Shown here: piece by piece, positions 39,400 through 47,684 of the stretch
Layout of the letters: each line of letters begins with the position of its first letter
How positions within the stretch are numbered: the stretch's first letter is position 1
Assembly (NCBI RefSeq): GCF_000375525.1
Contig: NZ_AQXC01000002.1
Span: forward strand, 1-64,000
Length of the DNA: 64,000 nt
Direction: 5' to 3'
DNA from: Corynebacterium propinquum DSM 44285
GTDB taxonomy: Bacteria > Actinomycetota > Actinomycetes > Mycobacteriales > Mycobacteriaceae
Notes under the pieces: model-generated
Told to the model about the DNA's origin: nothing
Database searches by the model: none
The model's input: only the letters and a program-made list of their open reading frames with translations
Position numbers and translations under genes: made by a program

Positions 39400-39418
39400 T
39401 CAGGTTAGGCTGTGTTAA
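39400..39418 (+). promoter_or_regulatory. DtxR-like iron box before the siderophore-binding gene
   Basis: TCAGGTTAGGCTGTGTTAA matches 14 of 19 positions of the DtxR consensus TTAGGTTAGGCTAACCTAA, with a perfect left half. A TAATATAG -10-like stretch overlaps it on the right. It lies 78 bp before the ATG of an iron-siderophore binding lipoprotein, so iron repression by DtxR is the simplest reading. Confidence 0.65.
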
Positions 39419-39495
39419 TATAGGCGAGTTTTGTTGGCTGCACCACGCTAATTGGCAGATTTCCTGCGCTATGGTGCTCGAACTAGGAGAAACTC

Positions 39496-40428
39496 GTGAG
39501 ATTTTTGCGTATTCGACAAGCCTGCGCGGCACTGGCTGGTGTTGGAATGCTGGCCGCACTGACAGCATGTGCTACTGAGCAATCTGAGCCCGAAAGCAAC
39601 TCAGCGGATGCTGCCAGCGAGGAACGCGTGGTTGTCCTGAATACGGGACAACTGGAAAATGCCCTGCAGCTTGGAGTGGTTCCGGTAGGTGTCGCCGTCG
39701 CTAAAAATGCAGAGGCGATCCCGGAATTTGTGCACGAAGAATATGGTGATGAGGTTGACCTGGACGGAATCGAAGTCGTTGGTGAACGCGCGAATCCGGA
39801 TATTGAAGCCATCGCAGCACTGAAGCCAACGCATATCTTCGCTAACGAGCGCACGGATTCCGAGATTGTGAAAAAACTAGAGCAACTCGCACCCGTGACA
39901 TTGGGTAAAGGCGGCGGTGAAAATTGGAAAGGTGATTTCAAGATTCTTGCCGACGCGCTCGACAAAACCGAAGAATACGACAAGTTTATGAAGAACTACG
40001 AGAAGCGTGCAGATGCATTGGATGCCGCAATCGACGATGGCGTCGGCACGATTTCTCTGTTACGCCCGAAAAATGATTCCTTCAATATTTTCGGTGTCGA
40101 ATCCATGGCAGGAATTGTCGCTGCAGATGCCGGATTACAGCGGCCGGATAGCCAGCAATTCACGGATAAATCCAGCCACGATATTTCTGCCGAAGAACTC
40201 GGACTCGCCGACGCTGACTGGATCTTCTACGGCGTAGTACCCGGCAGCCCAAATCCCACGGAAACCTCTCTGTGGGGAAGCCTGGGTGCGGTACACAAAG
40301 ACCACGCTGTTGAAGTGGACAATGATGGCTGGTACCTGAATGCCTCGTGGCTGTCGGCAACGCTGATTCAAGACGGCCTGGCCGAGCATCTTGCCGACGG
40401 CACGCAGCTGCCCGAACGCGCTTCGTAA
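39496..40428 (+). CDS. Iron-siderophore ABC transporter substrate-binding lipoprotein
   Basis: A 310-residue FecB/TroA-type binding protein. Lipoprotein signal VGMLAALTACATEQ (Cys26). The mature part has the two-lobe pattern typical of the family: VVVLNTGQLENALQLGVVPVGVA (short: VVVLNTGQLENAL), NPDIEAIAALKPTHIFAN, SLLRPKNDSFNIFG and the C-terminal NASWLSATLIQDGLAEHL. It would capture ferric siderophores outside the membrane. No permease or ATPase gene is adjacent, so it must share a transporter encoded elsewhere. A DtxR-like box precedes it. Confidence 0.85.
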   Translation: MRFLRIRQACAALAGVGMLAALTACATEQSEPESNSADAASEERVVVLNTGQLENALQLGVVPVGVAVAKNAEAIPEFVHEEYGDEVDLDGIEVVGERANPDIEAIAALKPTHIFANERTDSEIVKKLEQLAPVTLGKGGGENWKGDFKILADALDKTEEYDKFMKNYEKRADALDAAIDDGVGTISLLRPKNDSFNIFGVESMAGIVAADAGLQRPDSQQFTDKSSHDISAEELGLADADWIFYGVVPGSPNPTETSLWGSLGAVHKDHAVEVDNDGWYLNASWLSATLIQDGLAEHLADGTQLPERAS

Positions 40429-40497
40429 AACGTCGGGGCTTAGCAGTTCCGCTGAGTGCGTAGGCGAGATGGAGACTCTGGCATAATCGGGCAGGCG

Positions 40498-41247
40498 ATG
40501 AAGATCCTGGATTCTTACCTCATTAAAGATGGCCGCGTGGTTGGCCGTGAAGCCCACGAACACCGGTTCAGCCTTGGCGCGCGCGAGGCCGGATTAGACC
40601 AGTGGGATATCGAAGCGTTCCTGCTGCGGGTGCGCGATGAACTGCCCAGTGATGGCACATATTTCCCGAAAATAGAAGCCGATGCACGCGGTGCGCTTCG
40701 ATGGCAATTGCGGCACCCACCTGTATTACGAAGCACCACGGAGTTGTATATCCCGGCTGAACAGGATCAACGCATGCACCCACGGGTCAAAGGCCCTGAT
40801 CACGACTACCTGCAGCAATTGCGTGAACGCGCTCGCACCGTCGGGGCCGACGATGCGGTGTTGCACCGCAACGGGAAGGTGCTGGAGGCAGCGAATGCCG
40901 CGATCATGTTCTTTCCGGATTGGAAATCGGGTAGGCAACCGGAACTGCAAGAGAAAACTCAGGACACGGCACCGGACAAAATTGCCCTGCTGCCACCGGA
41001 ACAAGCCCAAGTCCTGGCATCGGTGACAGCCCACAGTAGCGTCAGCGTCCTGCAAGAGGCCGACTGGCAGGTCCACCGCGGGGTGTTGAGCTTGGCAGAA
41101 GCTTTGCAAACACCAGCCTGGGTGGGTAGCTCATTGCATGGCTGGACTCGTGTAACCGCGTGGCGCACTGATGCCGGGCGTCGGCAAGCGGTTGCAGCGC
41201 CTGATCCAGCCCCGATTAATCAGGCCTTGTGGGAGCGCGCTCGCTAG
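40498..41247 (+). CDS. Aminotransferase class IV, probable aminodeoxychorismate lyase (PabC)
   Basis: A 249-residue fold-type IV PLP enzyme. The probable PLP lysine is in PRVKGPDHDYLQQLRERA; GKVLEAANAAIMFF corresponds to the usual xxEGttsNvF segment, with Ala-Asn-Ala in place of Thr/Ser, and VHRGVLSLAEALQTPAWVGSSLHG (short: AWVGSSLHGWTRV) to the end motif. The context with pabAB suggests release of p-aminobenzoate and pyruvate. The catalytic-region residues are somewhat divergent, so a related aminotransferase is possible. ATG at 40498. Confidence 0.72.
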   Translation: MKILDSYLIKDGRVVGREAHEHRFSLGAREAGLDQWDIEAFLLRVRDELPSDGTYFPKIEADARGALRWQLRHPPVLRSTTELYIPAEQDQRMHPRVKGPDHDYLQQLRERARTVGADDAVLHRNGKVLEAANAAIMFFPDWKSGRQPELQEKTQDTAPDKIALLPPEQAQVLASVTAHSSVSVLQEADWQVHRGVLSLAEALQTPAWVGSSLHGWTRVTAWRTDAGRRQAVAAPDPAPINQALWERAR

Positions 41248-41269
41248 TCAGCACGCCAGAACCAGCTAG

Positions 41270-41737
41270 TTATACGTTAGAATCAGCGTCGTTTCCCGGC
41301 TTTGCGTTTTCCCTGCGAGATTCCGCCAGCTGGGTGCGGGCTTTGGATAACCATTCCGGCTGATCTTGTAGTAGTTCCTTGATTTCTGCCGTGGTCAGCG
41401 CCTTATCCAAGTGAGTTTTTACCGCATTGACGGAAATGCCGAGCTTGCGGGCGACTTCAGCACGCGGGTGCGGGCCTTCTAAACGTAACTGCTGCAGCCA
41501 CTGCGGTGGCTCGTGCTGCAATGAGCGCAGCTGCGCATGGCTGATGCCGCCGTTGCGGAATTCCGGCGGGCAGGCTGGCAGGTGGATGCCGAGCTTTTTC
41601 GCCGCAGTCTGCGGTTTCATGGCTGTGCTGGATGGGGCGGCAGCATCGGCACCGCGGACCGTAACATCAGGGGTATCGGCGGCCTCGGTGGTGTTGTTGT
41701 GGTTAGCGCTTGCTTCCGAGTTATTGCTTTCGTTCAC
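41270..41737 (-). CDS. DUF5997 family protein
   Basis: A 155-residue protein. A disordered Asn/Thr/Ala-rich N-terminus of about 40 residues is followed by the DUF5997 core: MKPQTAAKKLGIHLPACP, PPQWLQQLRLEGPHPRAEVARKLGIS (PPQWLQQLRLEGPHPR) and LTTAEIKELLQDQPEWL. The core contains a helix-turn-helix-like segment (RAEVARKLGISVNAVKTHL) that suggests DNA binding. In actinobacteria the gene is usually beside a LysR-effector-like gene, as here (42293). Confidence 0.78.
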   Translation of the reverse strand: MNESNNSEASANHNNTTEAADTPDVTVRGADAAAPSSTAMKPQTAAKKLGIHLPACPPEFRNGGISHAQLRSLQHEPPQWLQQLRLEGPHPRAEVARKLGISVNAVKTHLDKALTTAEIKELLQDQPEWLSKARTQLAESRRENAKPGNDADSNV

Positions 41738-41797
41738 ACCTGCACACTACAACACTGGGGACAGATCAACCCAGCAACCATGAAGACACCCAAGCGC

Positions 41798-42163
41798 CTA
41801 GCCCAGCACGCAGTCGCCAATGAGTTTATCGATCGCGCGTACATCCAGCTTACGGCCGATCTTGATCTTGATGTGTCCGGCGCGGGTCCACAGCTCAATC
41901 TCGGCGTTGAAATCCAGGCTGCCAGCATTTTCTGTTGACCACATATTGATTGCAGAATAGGGCAGCGAATACATTTCTACCTTCTTGCCCCGTAGTCCTT
42001 GTGAATCCCGAACGATTAGTCGCTTGTTGGTGAAAATGGCGCTGTCGCGGAAGGTCTTGAAAGCGACGTGGGCATGCTCACCAGCGGTCAGTAGCGGATA
42101 GACGTCATCGGGGATGGGCGCTTCTTCGAATAACGTCCATTCGGCAATAGCTTTAAACTCCAT
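41798..42163 (-). CDS. PH-domain protein (bacterial PH fold, PF08000-like)
   Basis: A 121-residue protein with the bPH pattern: ERxxVAFKTFRDSAIFTNKRLIVRDSQG (here HVAFKTFRDSAIFTNKRLIV as two stretches), SLPYSAINMWSTE, then LDFNAEIELWTRAGHIKIKIG. It has no membrane segment, so it is likely cytosolic or peripheral. The function is unknown. It lies between the DUF5997 and LysR-effector-like genes and may be unrelated to them. Confidence 0.78.
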   Translation of the reverse strand: MEFKAIAEWTLFEEAPIPDDVYPLLTAGEHAHVAFKTFRDSAIFTNKRLIVRDSQGLRGKKVEMYSLPYSAINMWSTENAGSLDFNAEIELWTRAGHIKIKIGRKLDVRAIDKLIGDCVLG

Positions 42164-42292
42164 GGGCAGTGTCCTTCTTTTTAGTTAGTTGCAGACCAGT
42201 GTGTCAGCGTCGGCATTGCCAGAGCTGATATTGTCAGCGTCAAGATTGTGTGAGTTCTTTTACTATATGCCAGGCGCGGTAGCATTGCCGTC

Positions 42293-43087
42293 ATGTTGCA
42301 CCTCGCATTCGCCACCGGCACAGAACCAGGCAAATGGTTCCAGCGATTCCAACGCGATACACCGCACGGCCTCGACGCGGCGGCCGCAGATGATCCTTTC
42401 GCAGCGCTTGCCGACGGCGCGGGCGCTGCCGGTGCAGATGATGCCGGTCCTGCCGAGCTGGCGCTGATGCGCCTACCGGATTCGCGTGTCGACGAAGCGG
42501 CAATCGGGCACCAGTTGCACGTCGTCAAGCTTTATACCGAACAATGCGGGATCGCGGTGCCGAAAGATAGCGTGTTCGCGGAAGTCGGCGAGGCCGTCGG
42601 CCCGGCGGACATCGACGGCGAGATCATTAACTTCGTGGCAGAAAAGCAGGGCCCGATCAACGTCGACAAGCTCCGGGAAGCTCTGCAAGTAGTGGCCGCC
42701 AATGTGGGGGTGGCGATTGGGCCGCTGCCGTTGCTGAAGATGCTGTCGAAAAACCAGATCAGCGTGCTGCCGTACCACGGCGAGTATGTACCAGAAGCAG
42801 GGGAGCACTCCGGGGAAAAGACTGCCGTGCCGCAGTCCGAGATCGCCTTGGTGTGGAAAGTCTCCGCGGACGGGGATGCGATTCAAGATTTCGTTGGGAT
42901 CGCGAAAGGGCGCAAATCCGGATCAACGCGGCATCGGGCGGTCAAAGAGACGCGGCACAAAGGCGGGCAGAAAAGCGTCGGCAAGCATAAAAATGCTATG
43001 CATAAAGGCAACAAACCGAAGCACGCAGGAAAGGGAGCGCGGCCACGCGGGAACGCGCCGGGAGGGGTGCGCAAAAAGAAACGCTAG
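42293..43087 (+). CDS. LysR-type effector-binding domain protein without HTH, basic tail
   Basis: A 264-residue protein. Residues 1-170 resemble the periplasmic-binding-like effector domain of LysR regulators (LHLAFATGTEPGKWFQRFQR, ELALMRLPDSRVDE, VKLYTEQCGIAVPKDS). There is no N-terminal winged helix. Instead the C-terminal 60 residues are strongly basic (TRHRAVKETRHKGGQKS, KPKHAGKGARPRGN), able to contact nucleic acid. The pairing with a DUF5997 protein, which may supply DNA binding, recurs in actinobacteria. The ligand is unknown. Confidence 0.72.
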   Translation: MLHLAFATGTEPGKWFQRFQRDTPHGLDAAAADDPFAALADGAGAAGADDAGPAELALMRLPDSRVDEAAIGHQLHVVKLYTEQCGIAVPKDSVFAEVGEAVGPADIDGEIINFVAEKQGPINVDKLREALQVVAANVGVAIGPLPLLKMLSKNQISVLPYHGEYVPEAGEHSGEKTAVPQSEIALVWKVSADGDAIQDFVGIAKGRKSGSTRHRAVKETRHKGGQKSVGKHKNAMHKGNKPKHAGKGARPRGNAPGGVRKKKR

Positions 43088-43232
43088 TAAAACCGGGTGC
43101 ATAAAACCGGGTGTAAACTGGGCGGCTGATAAAGGCGAAATGTACTTCACGCATTGCTGCGAGTCGTACCAATCTATTTAGTGAACTCGACTTTTCAGTG
43201 AATTCGACACAGCTACGGAAGGACCAACAGCA

Positions 43233-43760
43233 ATGTCCGATGACTTCAACCTGCGCCCCATCCGGCCAGACGATTACCCACAGGTGCGCGAAATCTACGA
43301 ACTCGGCCTTGAGACCGGCCATGCTACTTACGAGACAGAAGCGCCAACCTGGGAGCAATTCACTCGTTTGAAGGTCATGGAAACCGTCTTCGTGGCCGTG
43401 GAAAAAGACAACGATTCCAAAATTTTGGGATGGGTTTCTGGCGCGCCTGCTAGCCACCGTCCGGCGTTCCACGGTGTGTTGGAAGATTCCATCTATCTGC
43501 ACCCGGATGCGCAGGGGCGCGGTGTGTCCGGAGCGCTGTTAGATAAGCTGATTGAGGTGGCAGAGGACCTGCACAAGTGGGCCATTCACGCGTGGATTTT
43601 CCCGGAAAATGAGGGTTCTGCGAAGTTGCATGAATCTCGTGGCTACGAGAAGGTTGGAACGTTTAGTCACATGGCGAAAATGACCTACGGTGAGCGCGCC
43701 GGGGAATGGCGCGATACCGATGTTTGGGAAAAGCTGTTAACGAAACCAGACGAGAAATAA
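43233..43760 (+). CDS. GNAT N-acetyltransferase, phosphinothricin/L-amino-acid type
   Basis: A 175-residue GNAT protein. LRPIRPDDYPQVREIYELGL begins the fold, ILGWVSGAPASHRPAFHGVLEDSIYLHP (ILGWVSGAPASHRP) and GRGVSGALLDKLIEVAEDL hold the acetyl-CoA pyrophosphate loop, and NEGSAKLHESRGYEKVGTF is the C-terminal motif of the PAT/MnaT group. Members acetylate phosphinothricin, methionine sulfone or other amino acids. A resistance role cannot be claimed from sequence. It is followed by tandem repeats. Confidence 0.82.
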   Translation: MSDDFNLRPIRPDDYPQVREIYELGLETGHATYETEAPTWEQFTRLKVMETVFVAVEKDNDSKILGWVSGAPASHRPAFHGVLEDSIYLHPDAQGRGVSGALLDKLIEVAEDLHKWAIHAWIFPENEGSAKLHESRGYEKVGTFSHMAKMTYGERAGEWRDTDVWEKLLTKPDEK

Positions 43761-43773
43761 GCGTGCTGGCTGG

Positions 43774-43832
43774 CTGGCGCTAGTGTGTAACCCGCCAGCT
43801 GGCGCTAGTGTGTAACCCGCCAGCTGGCGCTA
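43774..43832. repeat. 25-bp tandem repeat, 2.4 copies, each able to form a hairpin
   Basis: Two exact 25-bp units (43774-43798, 43799-43823) plus nine bases of a third. Each unit starts CTGGCGCTAGTG and ends ACCCGCCAG, so its ends are inverted (CTGGCG/CGCCAG). At each junction the palindrome CGCCAGCTGGCG arises. The partial third copy runs into the pxpC stop codon. It lies between convergent genes. Confidence 0.9.
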
Positions 43833-44684
43833 CTTTATACCCCGGAACGTCACGATCGTGCCGGGGCTTAATTGTGCCATCTTGTCGACGGACTCGCTGG
43901 TCAACACCCCAATGACTGGGTAGCCTCCGGTGATTGGGTGATCAGCACCGAAGGCCACCGGGTGCCCACTGGGTGGAACCTGCAGGGCGCCGCGCAGCGC
44001 TCCCTCGGAAGCCAGCTCACCGTCGTGGGCCCGCTGCAGTGGTCGAGTTGCCTCAAGATTCACACCGATCCGGTCGGAGTCAGACGAGACCCGGAAATCC
44101 TGGTTAAACAGCTCGGCGGCATCTGCGAACCAATCCTGGCGCGGCCCAAGCACCACCTCGAGGACCTCGCGTGCCTGCGGCACGAACTGAGCGGGTAGGT
44201 GCTTGATTTGCGGTAGGGCAGGGGTGACGGTGCTAGTATTCGTCGGCAAGTTTGCGCCAGGTTCGATGGGGGCAGGACCGATGCCAGAAAGCGTATCTGT
44301 GGCGACTGAACCCAGCACCGGTTCGACCGCAAAGCCACCGGCGACCGCTAAATAAGCGCGCAGCCCGTTACCGACGTCCAATCGCACGGTCTGGCCTTTT
44401 CGAATATCAAGAACCGTGTTGGTACGCATCCGCCGCTTGTCGACGAAGACATCTGCATCTGTGCCAGTAAACACGATGCGTACCGCCTGTTGAGCGGTGA
44501 CCTGAAAGCCGCCGAACAGGATCTCGACGACGGCAGCGTTGTCATCGTTACCGAGCATGCGGTTGGCACGCCGGGCAGCACCACGGTCAAATGCGCCGGA
44601 AGGGCCGACACCCAATCCGGAATATCCACTGCGCCCGAGATCCTGAAAAGTTGCCTGTGGTCCGGTTTCTAGCACCTTTAGCAT
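43830..44684 (-). CDS. pxpC: 5-oxoprolinase subunit PxpC
   Basis: A 284-residue biotin-dependent-carboxylase-like (AHS2/KipA) subunit. LETGPQATFQDLGRSGYSGLGVGPSGAFDR (short: TFQDLGRSGYSGLG) is the family start, RANRMLGNDDNAAVVEI and NPVL-type AVAGGFAVEPVLGS follow, and ITGGYPVIGVLTSESVDK is near the end. With PxpA and PxpB it cleaves 5-oxo-L-proline with ATP to glutamate. Start at ATG 44684, overlapping the end of pxpB by 7 bp. Confidence 0.9.
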   Translation of the reverse strand: MLKVLETGPQATFQDLGRSGYSGLGVGPSGAFDRGAARRANRMLGNDDNAAVVEILFGGFQVTAQQAVRIVFTGTDADVFVDKRRMRTNTVLDIRKGQTVRLDVGNGLRAYLAVAGGFAVEPVLGSVATDTLSGIGPAPIEPGANLPTNTSTVTPALPQIKHLPAQFVPQAREVLEVVLGPRQDWFADAAELFNQDFRVSSDSDRIGVNLEATRPLQRAHDGELASEGALRGALQVPPSGHPVAFGADHPITGGYPVIGVLTSESVDKMAQLSPGTIVTFRGIK

Positions 44685-45304
44685 GTTTTCTCCTGGAATC
44701 GCACGGTATCTCCGGGTTGTAGCAGAGCTGGCTGGTCGCGGTCTAAATCCCACATGCGCTCTTCGGTAGAACCGATTAACTGCCAGCCGCCCGGTGAACT
44801 TTGTGGGTACACGGCGGAAAAGCCTCCCGCCAGCCCTACAGAGCCGGCCGGAATGGAGGTTCGTGGTTGGCTTCGGCGAGAGATATCGGCAAACACCTGG
44901 GCATGTGGGCTTTCTTGGTCTGGGCGCAAGTATAAAAAACCTGGTGCGAACCCGGCGAAGGCGGCTGTCCAGGTGGTTTCTGTGTGCGCTTTGATGAGCT
45001 CAGCCGGGGTGAGGCCCAGGTCGTCGGCAAGTTCGTCTAAATCCGCGCCGTCGTAGGTGACCTCGATGGTGTGTGCAGCACCAGTTTCGCTTGTCGACGC
45101 CGCGCTATCGAGTTCGGGCAGCGTGATTTCGTTGGGGTTGCGGTCGAATGCGATGAGCAGCGTGTGTGCTGCAGGAATCAGATCAACGACCGCGTCGAGG
45201 TTGTCGCGTTCCAGTTGTGCCTGGTAAGCGAGTACCTGGCCGAGAGGATCATCGTGGTCGCTGAAATCGATCAACAAACCGCGGTCGCCATAGGGGATCA
45301 GCAT
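44678..45304 (-). CDS. pxpB: 5-oxoprolinase subunit PxpB
   Basis: A 208-residue AHS1/KipI-type subunit. IPYGDRGLLIDFSD at the N-terminus, AHTLLIAFDRN, then TWTAAFAGFAPGFLYL, RTSIPAGSVGLAGGFSAVYPQSSPGGWQLIG (short: IPAGSVGLAGGFSAVYP, SPGGWQLIG). Start at ATG 45304, which overlaps the end of pxpA by 7 bp. Forms the PxpABC 5-oxoprolinase complex. B. subtilis KipI also inhibits a sensor kinase, but here the operon points to metabolism. Confidence 0.9.
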   Translation of the reverse strand: MLIPYGDRGLLIDFSDHDDPLGQVLAYQAQLERDNLDAVVDLIPAAHTLLIAFDRNPNEITLPELDSAASTSETGAAHTIEVTYDGADLDELADDLGLTPAELIKAHTETTWTAAFAGFAPGFLYLRPDQESPHAQVFADISRRSQPRTSIPAGSVGLAGGFSAVYPQSSPGGWQLIGSTEERMWDLDRDQPALLQPGDTVRFQEKTC

Positions 45305-46071
45305 ATGGTGATTCCCTCCTTTTTCAGCGCTGCGATGATAGCTTCGACGATTTCCAGGGCTTTGGCGTTGTCGCCGTGGACGCAAATAGATTGGCCCGCA
45401 ACCTGGACTGGGTTGCCGTTGACAGACTGGAAAGGCTGCCCGGTGGCAATGGCAAGGGCTTGGTTGACGACGGTGTCGACGTCGTCATGCACTGCACCTG
45501 GTTGTTTTCTGGGAACCAGGCGGCCTTCGTCGGTGTAAGCGCGATCGGCGAAGGTTTCTTCGATGACCTCGAGCCCGGCCGCGCGAGCTTCACCGACGAC
45601 CGGGGTGCCGGACATGGCCATGAGTTTGAGCTGTGGGTCGACGGCCAGTATTCCGCCGATGACGGCCTCTGCCTGGTAGCTGTCGGTGGCCATGCGGTTA
45701 TAGAGCGCGCCGTGTGGTTTGACGTAGCTGACTTTCGCGCCGACGACGGCGGCTGCGGCTTTGATAGCGCCGAGTTGGTAGATGGTTTCTGCTAGTAGCT
45801 CTTCGGCGTTGTAATCGATGAAGCGGCGGCCGAAGCCGGGGAGATCCCGGTAGCCGATGTGCGCGCCGATGCGGACGTCACGCTCGTGGGCGGCTTTGAC
45901 GGTATCGAGTAATACCTTGGGGTCACCGGCGTGGAAGCCGCAGGCGATATTGGCGGAGCTGACCAGATCCAGTACGGCATTGTCGTTGCCCATGGTCCAG
46001 TTGCCGAAGCTTTCGCCGAGGTCGCTGTTGAGGTCGATGTGCAGTCCGGTGGTGTCGGATGCATGAGCCAT
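45298..46071 (-). CDS. pxpA: 5-oxoprolinase subunit PxpA (LamB/YcsF family)
   Basis: About 257 residues. Signatures: IDLNSDLGESFGNWTMGND, SSANIACGFHAGDP, RIGAHIGYRDLPGFGRR, YVKPHGALYN, EETFADRAYTDEGRLVPR (short: FADRAYTDEGRL) and ICVHGDN. It is the TIM-barrel-like subunit of 5-oxoprolinase. I prefer the ATG at 46071, nine bases from AGGAG; the upstream ATG at 46080 is too close to that site. Order NRAMP-like, pxpA, pxpB, pxpC. Confidence 0.9.
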   Translation of the reverse strand: MAHASDTTGLHIDLNSDLGESFGNWTMGNDNAVLDLVSSANIACGFHAGDPKVLLDTVKAAHERDVRIGAHIGYRDLPGFGRRFIDYNAEELLAETIYQLGAIKAAAAVVGAKVSYVKPHGALYNRMATDSYQAEAVIGGILAVDPQLKLMAMSGTPVVGEARAAGLEVIEETFADRAYTDEGRLVPRKQPGAVHDDVDTVVNQALAIATGQPFQSVNGNPVQVAGQSICVHGDNAKALEIVEAIIAALKKEGITIC

Positions 46072-46164
46072 CGTTGTCATCTCCTGACAGTGTATTGCTG
46101 TGTATTGCTGTTTTTGGGGTGCTGTTGCGGCCGTTACGTACCAGGCGCAGCGATCAGTGAATGT

Positions 46165-47454
46165 CTAGAACACGAAGTCCCAGACGCCGCCGAATGAGCG
46201 AATGGCAAGGAACCAGGCGATAACCACGCCGATCATGCCCAGTCCGATCAGCCAGCGTGGGTAGTTGTATCCGAACAACAGGTCTTTCTGGCGGAACACA
46301 GCGACGTAGATGATCATCGTGAAGCCAACCGGAAGCACGAGTCCGTTGAATGCGCCGGCGAATACTAGCAGTGCAGCAGGGGCGGAATCGACGAAAGCGA
46401 AGGTGGTAGCTGATGCCACGATGAAGACGATAGTGACAATGTTCTGCGCTTTACGCAGGTGATCTTTCTTCGGGATGATAAACGTCGCCGAGGTATACGA
46501 CGCGCCGATGACTGAGGACAACGCCGCAGCGAAGAGTACGGCGCCGAATGCGCGCATTCCGAAATCACCCGCGGCGGCCTGGAAGGCCTCTGCTGCTGGG
46601 TTGTCGTCGATGTTCAGCGCGATGCCACCTGCGACTACGCCCAGGATGGCCAGGAAAAGCACGAAACGCATGACGCCGGTAAGCACAATGGCGGTCACCG
46701 ATGCGCGGGTGACAGCCTTGACATTTTCCGGGCCGGTGGTGCCGGAATCAAGCATCCGATGTGCACCGGCGTAGGTGATATAGCCACCGACGGTTCCACC
46801 GACCAGGGTGGTGACTACGACCCAGTCGACGGTTTCTGGCCAGACAGTTTGGGTTAGAGCTTCGCCAACTGGTGGTTGGGAGACGAAGGCGACGTAGATG
46901 GTCAGCGCAAACATGACGACGCCGAGAACCACCAGGATTTTGTCCAGGGCGGCACCCAGGCGCTGGATAGAGAAAATGATGATGGCCAGGCCTGCGGTGA
47001 TCAAGCCGCCGATCTTGGCATCAATGCCCAGCAAAGCGTTCAGCCCCAGCCCGCCACCGGCGATATTGCCGATGTTAAACACGAAGCCACCGATGCCGAT
47101 CAGTGCGGTAAGCAGGTAGCCAAGACCTGGGAATACGACGTTGCCGAGTTCTTGGGCGCGGAGGCCGGAAATGCCGATAACGCGCCAGACGTTCATCTGT
47201 ACTGCGATGTCAATGATGATCGAGACCAGAATCGCGAACCCAAACGCGGCGGCGAGCTGGTTGGTAAACACGGCTGTTTGGGTCAGAAAACCCGGGCCGA
47301 TGGCAGAGGTAGCCATCAAGAAAATCGCACCCATCAGGATGCTGCGCGTGGATGCGGTCGCTGCTGCCTGTTTCAGGTTTGGCTGAGGTGCGTTAGCACC
47401 CCGCTGCGAGCCGGAACCGGCTGCTGCGGTGCCAGCGTTGCTTGATGGTGACAT
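46165..47454 (-). CDS. NRAMP-family transporter lacking the metal-binding motifs (YcsG-like)
   Basis: A 429-residue membrane protein with about 11 hydrophobic segments and the NRAMP start GPGFL. In true metal transporters TM1 continues to DPGN and TM6 has MPHN. Here the TM1 region reads IGPGFLTQTAVFTNQ and TM6 reads GGTVGGYITYAG, so the metal ligands are absent. A similar gene (ycsG) accompanies pxp genes in B. subtilis. A substrate such as 5-oxoproline or another organic acid is my inference. It is the first gene of the pxp operon, 93 bp before pxpA. Confidence 0.82.
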   Translation of the reverse strand: MSPSSNAGTAAAGSGSQRGANAPQPNLKQAAATASTRSILMGAIFLMATSAIGPGFLTQTAVFTNQLAAAFGFAILVSIIIDIAVQMNVWRVIGISGLRAQELGNVVFPGLGYLLTALIGIGGFVFNIGNIAGGGLGLNALLGIDAKIGGLITAGLAIIIFSIQRLGAALDKILVVLGVVMFALTIYVAFVSQPPVGEALTQTVWPETVDWVVVTTLVGGTVGGYITYAGAHRMLDSGTTGPENVKAVTRASVTAIVLTGVMRFVLFLAILGVVAGGIALNIDDNPAAEAFQAAAGDFGMRAFGAVLFAAALSSVIGASYTSATFIIPKKDHLRKAQNIVTIVFIVASATTFAFVDSAPAALLVFAGAFNGLVLPVGFTMIIYVAVFRQKDLLFGYNYPRWLIGLGMIGVVIAWFLAIRSFGGVWDFVF

Positions 47455-47512
47455 GTCTGGATCCTTGCTCTTCGGAGGTGGATTTGTGTGGCATAGATCA
47501 GCGTTGTTGATG

Positions 47513-47528
47513 ATTGTTGAACAACGAT
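47513..47528. promoter_or_regulatory. Candidate GntR/FadR-type operator of the pxp operon
   Basis: ATTGTTGAACAACGAT is a near-perfect palindrome and contains TTGTTGAACAA, which fits the TNGTNNNACNA pattern of FadR-subfamily GntR regulators. It lies 59 bp before the NRAMP-like gene and faces a divergent GntR gene, the usual layout of autoregulated catabolic operons. Confidence 0.6.
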
Positions 47529-47684
47529 AGCATAACTGTGTGTTAACTCACGAAAGTAGTATATGTGGCGTCGGTGCGTCGGTATGCGATCTTGTTCCGG
47601 CCCTCACCGAATGCGGGAATACCAGCACAGTAAGGTGCTAGCACCAGTTTGCTAGCGCCAGTAAAGTCGATAAAATTACTATGC

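Noticed and set aside
43774..43832. CRISPR array
   Set aside because: Units are strictly tandem with no spacers and no cas genes in the window.
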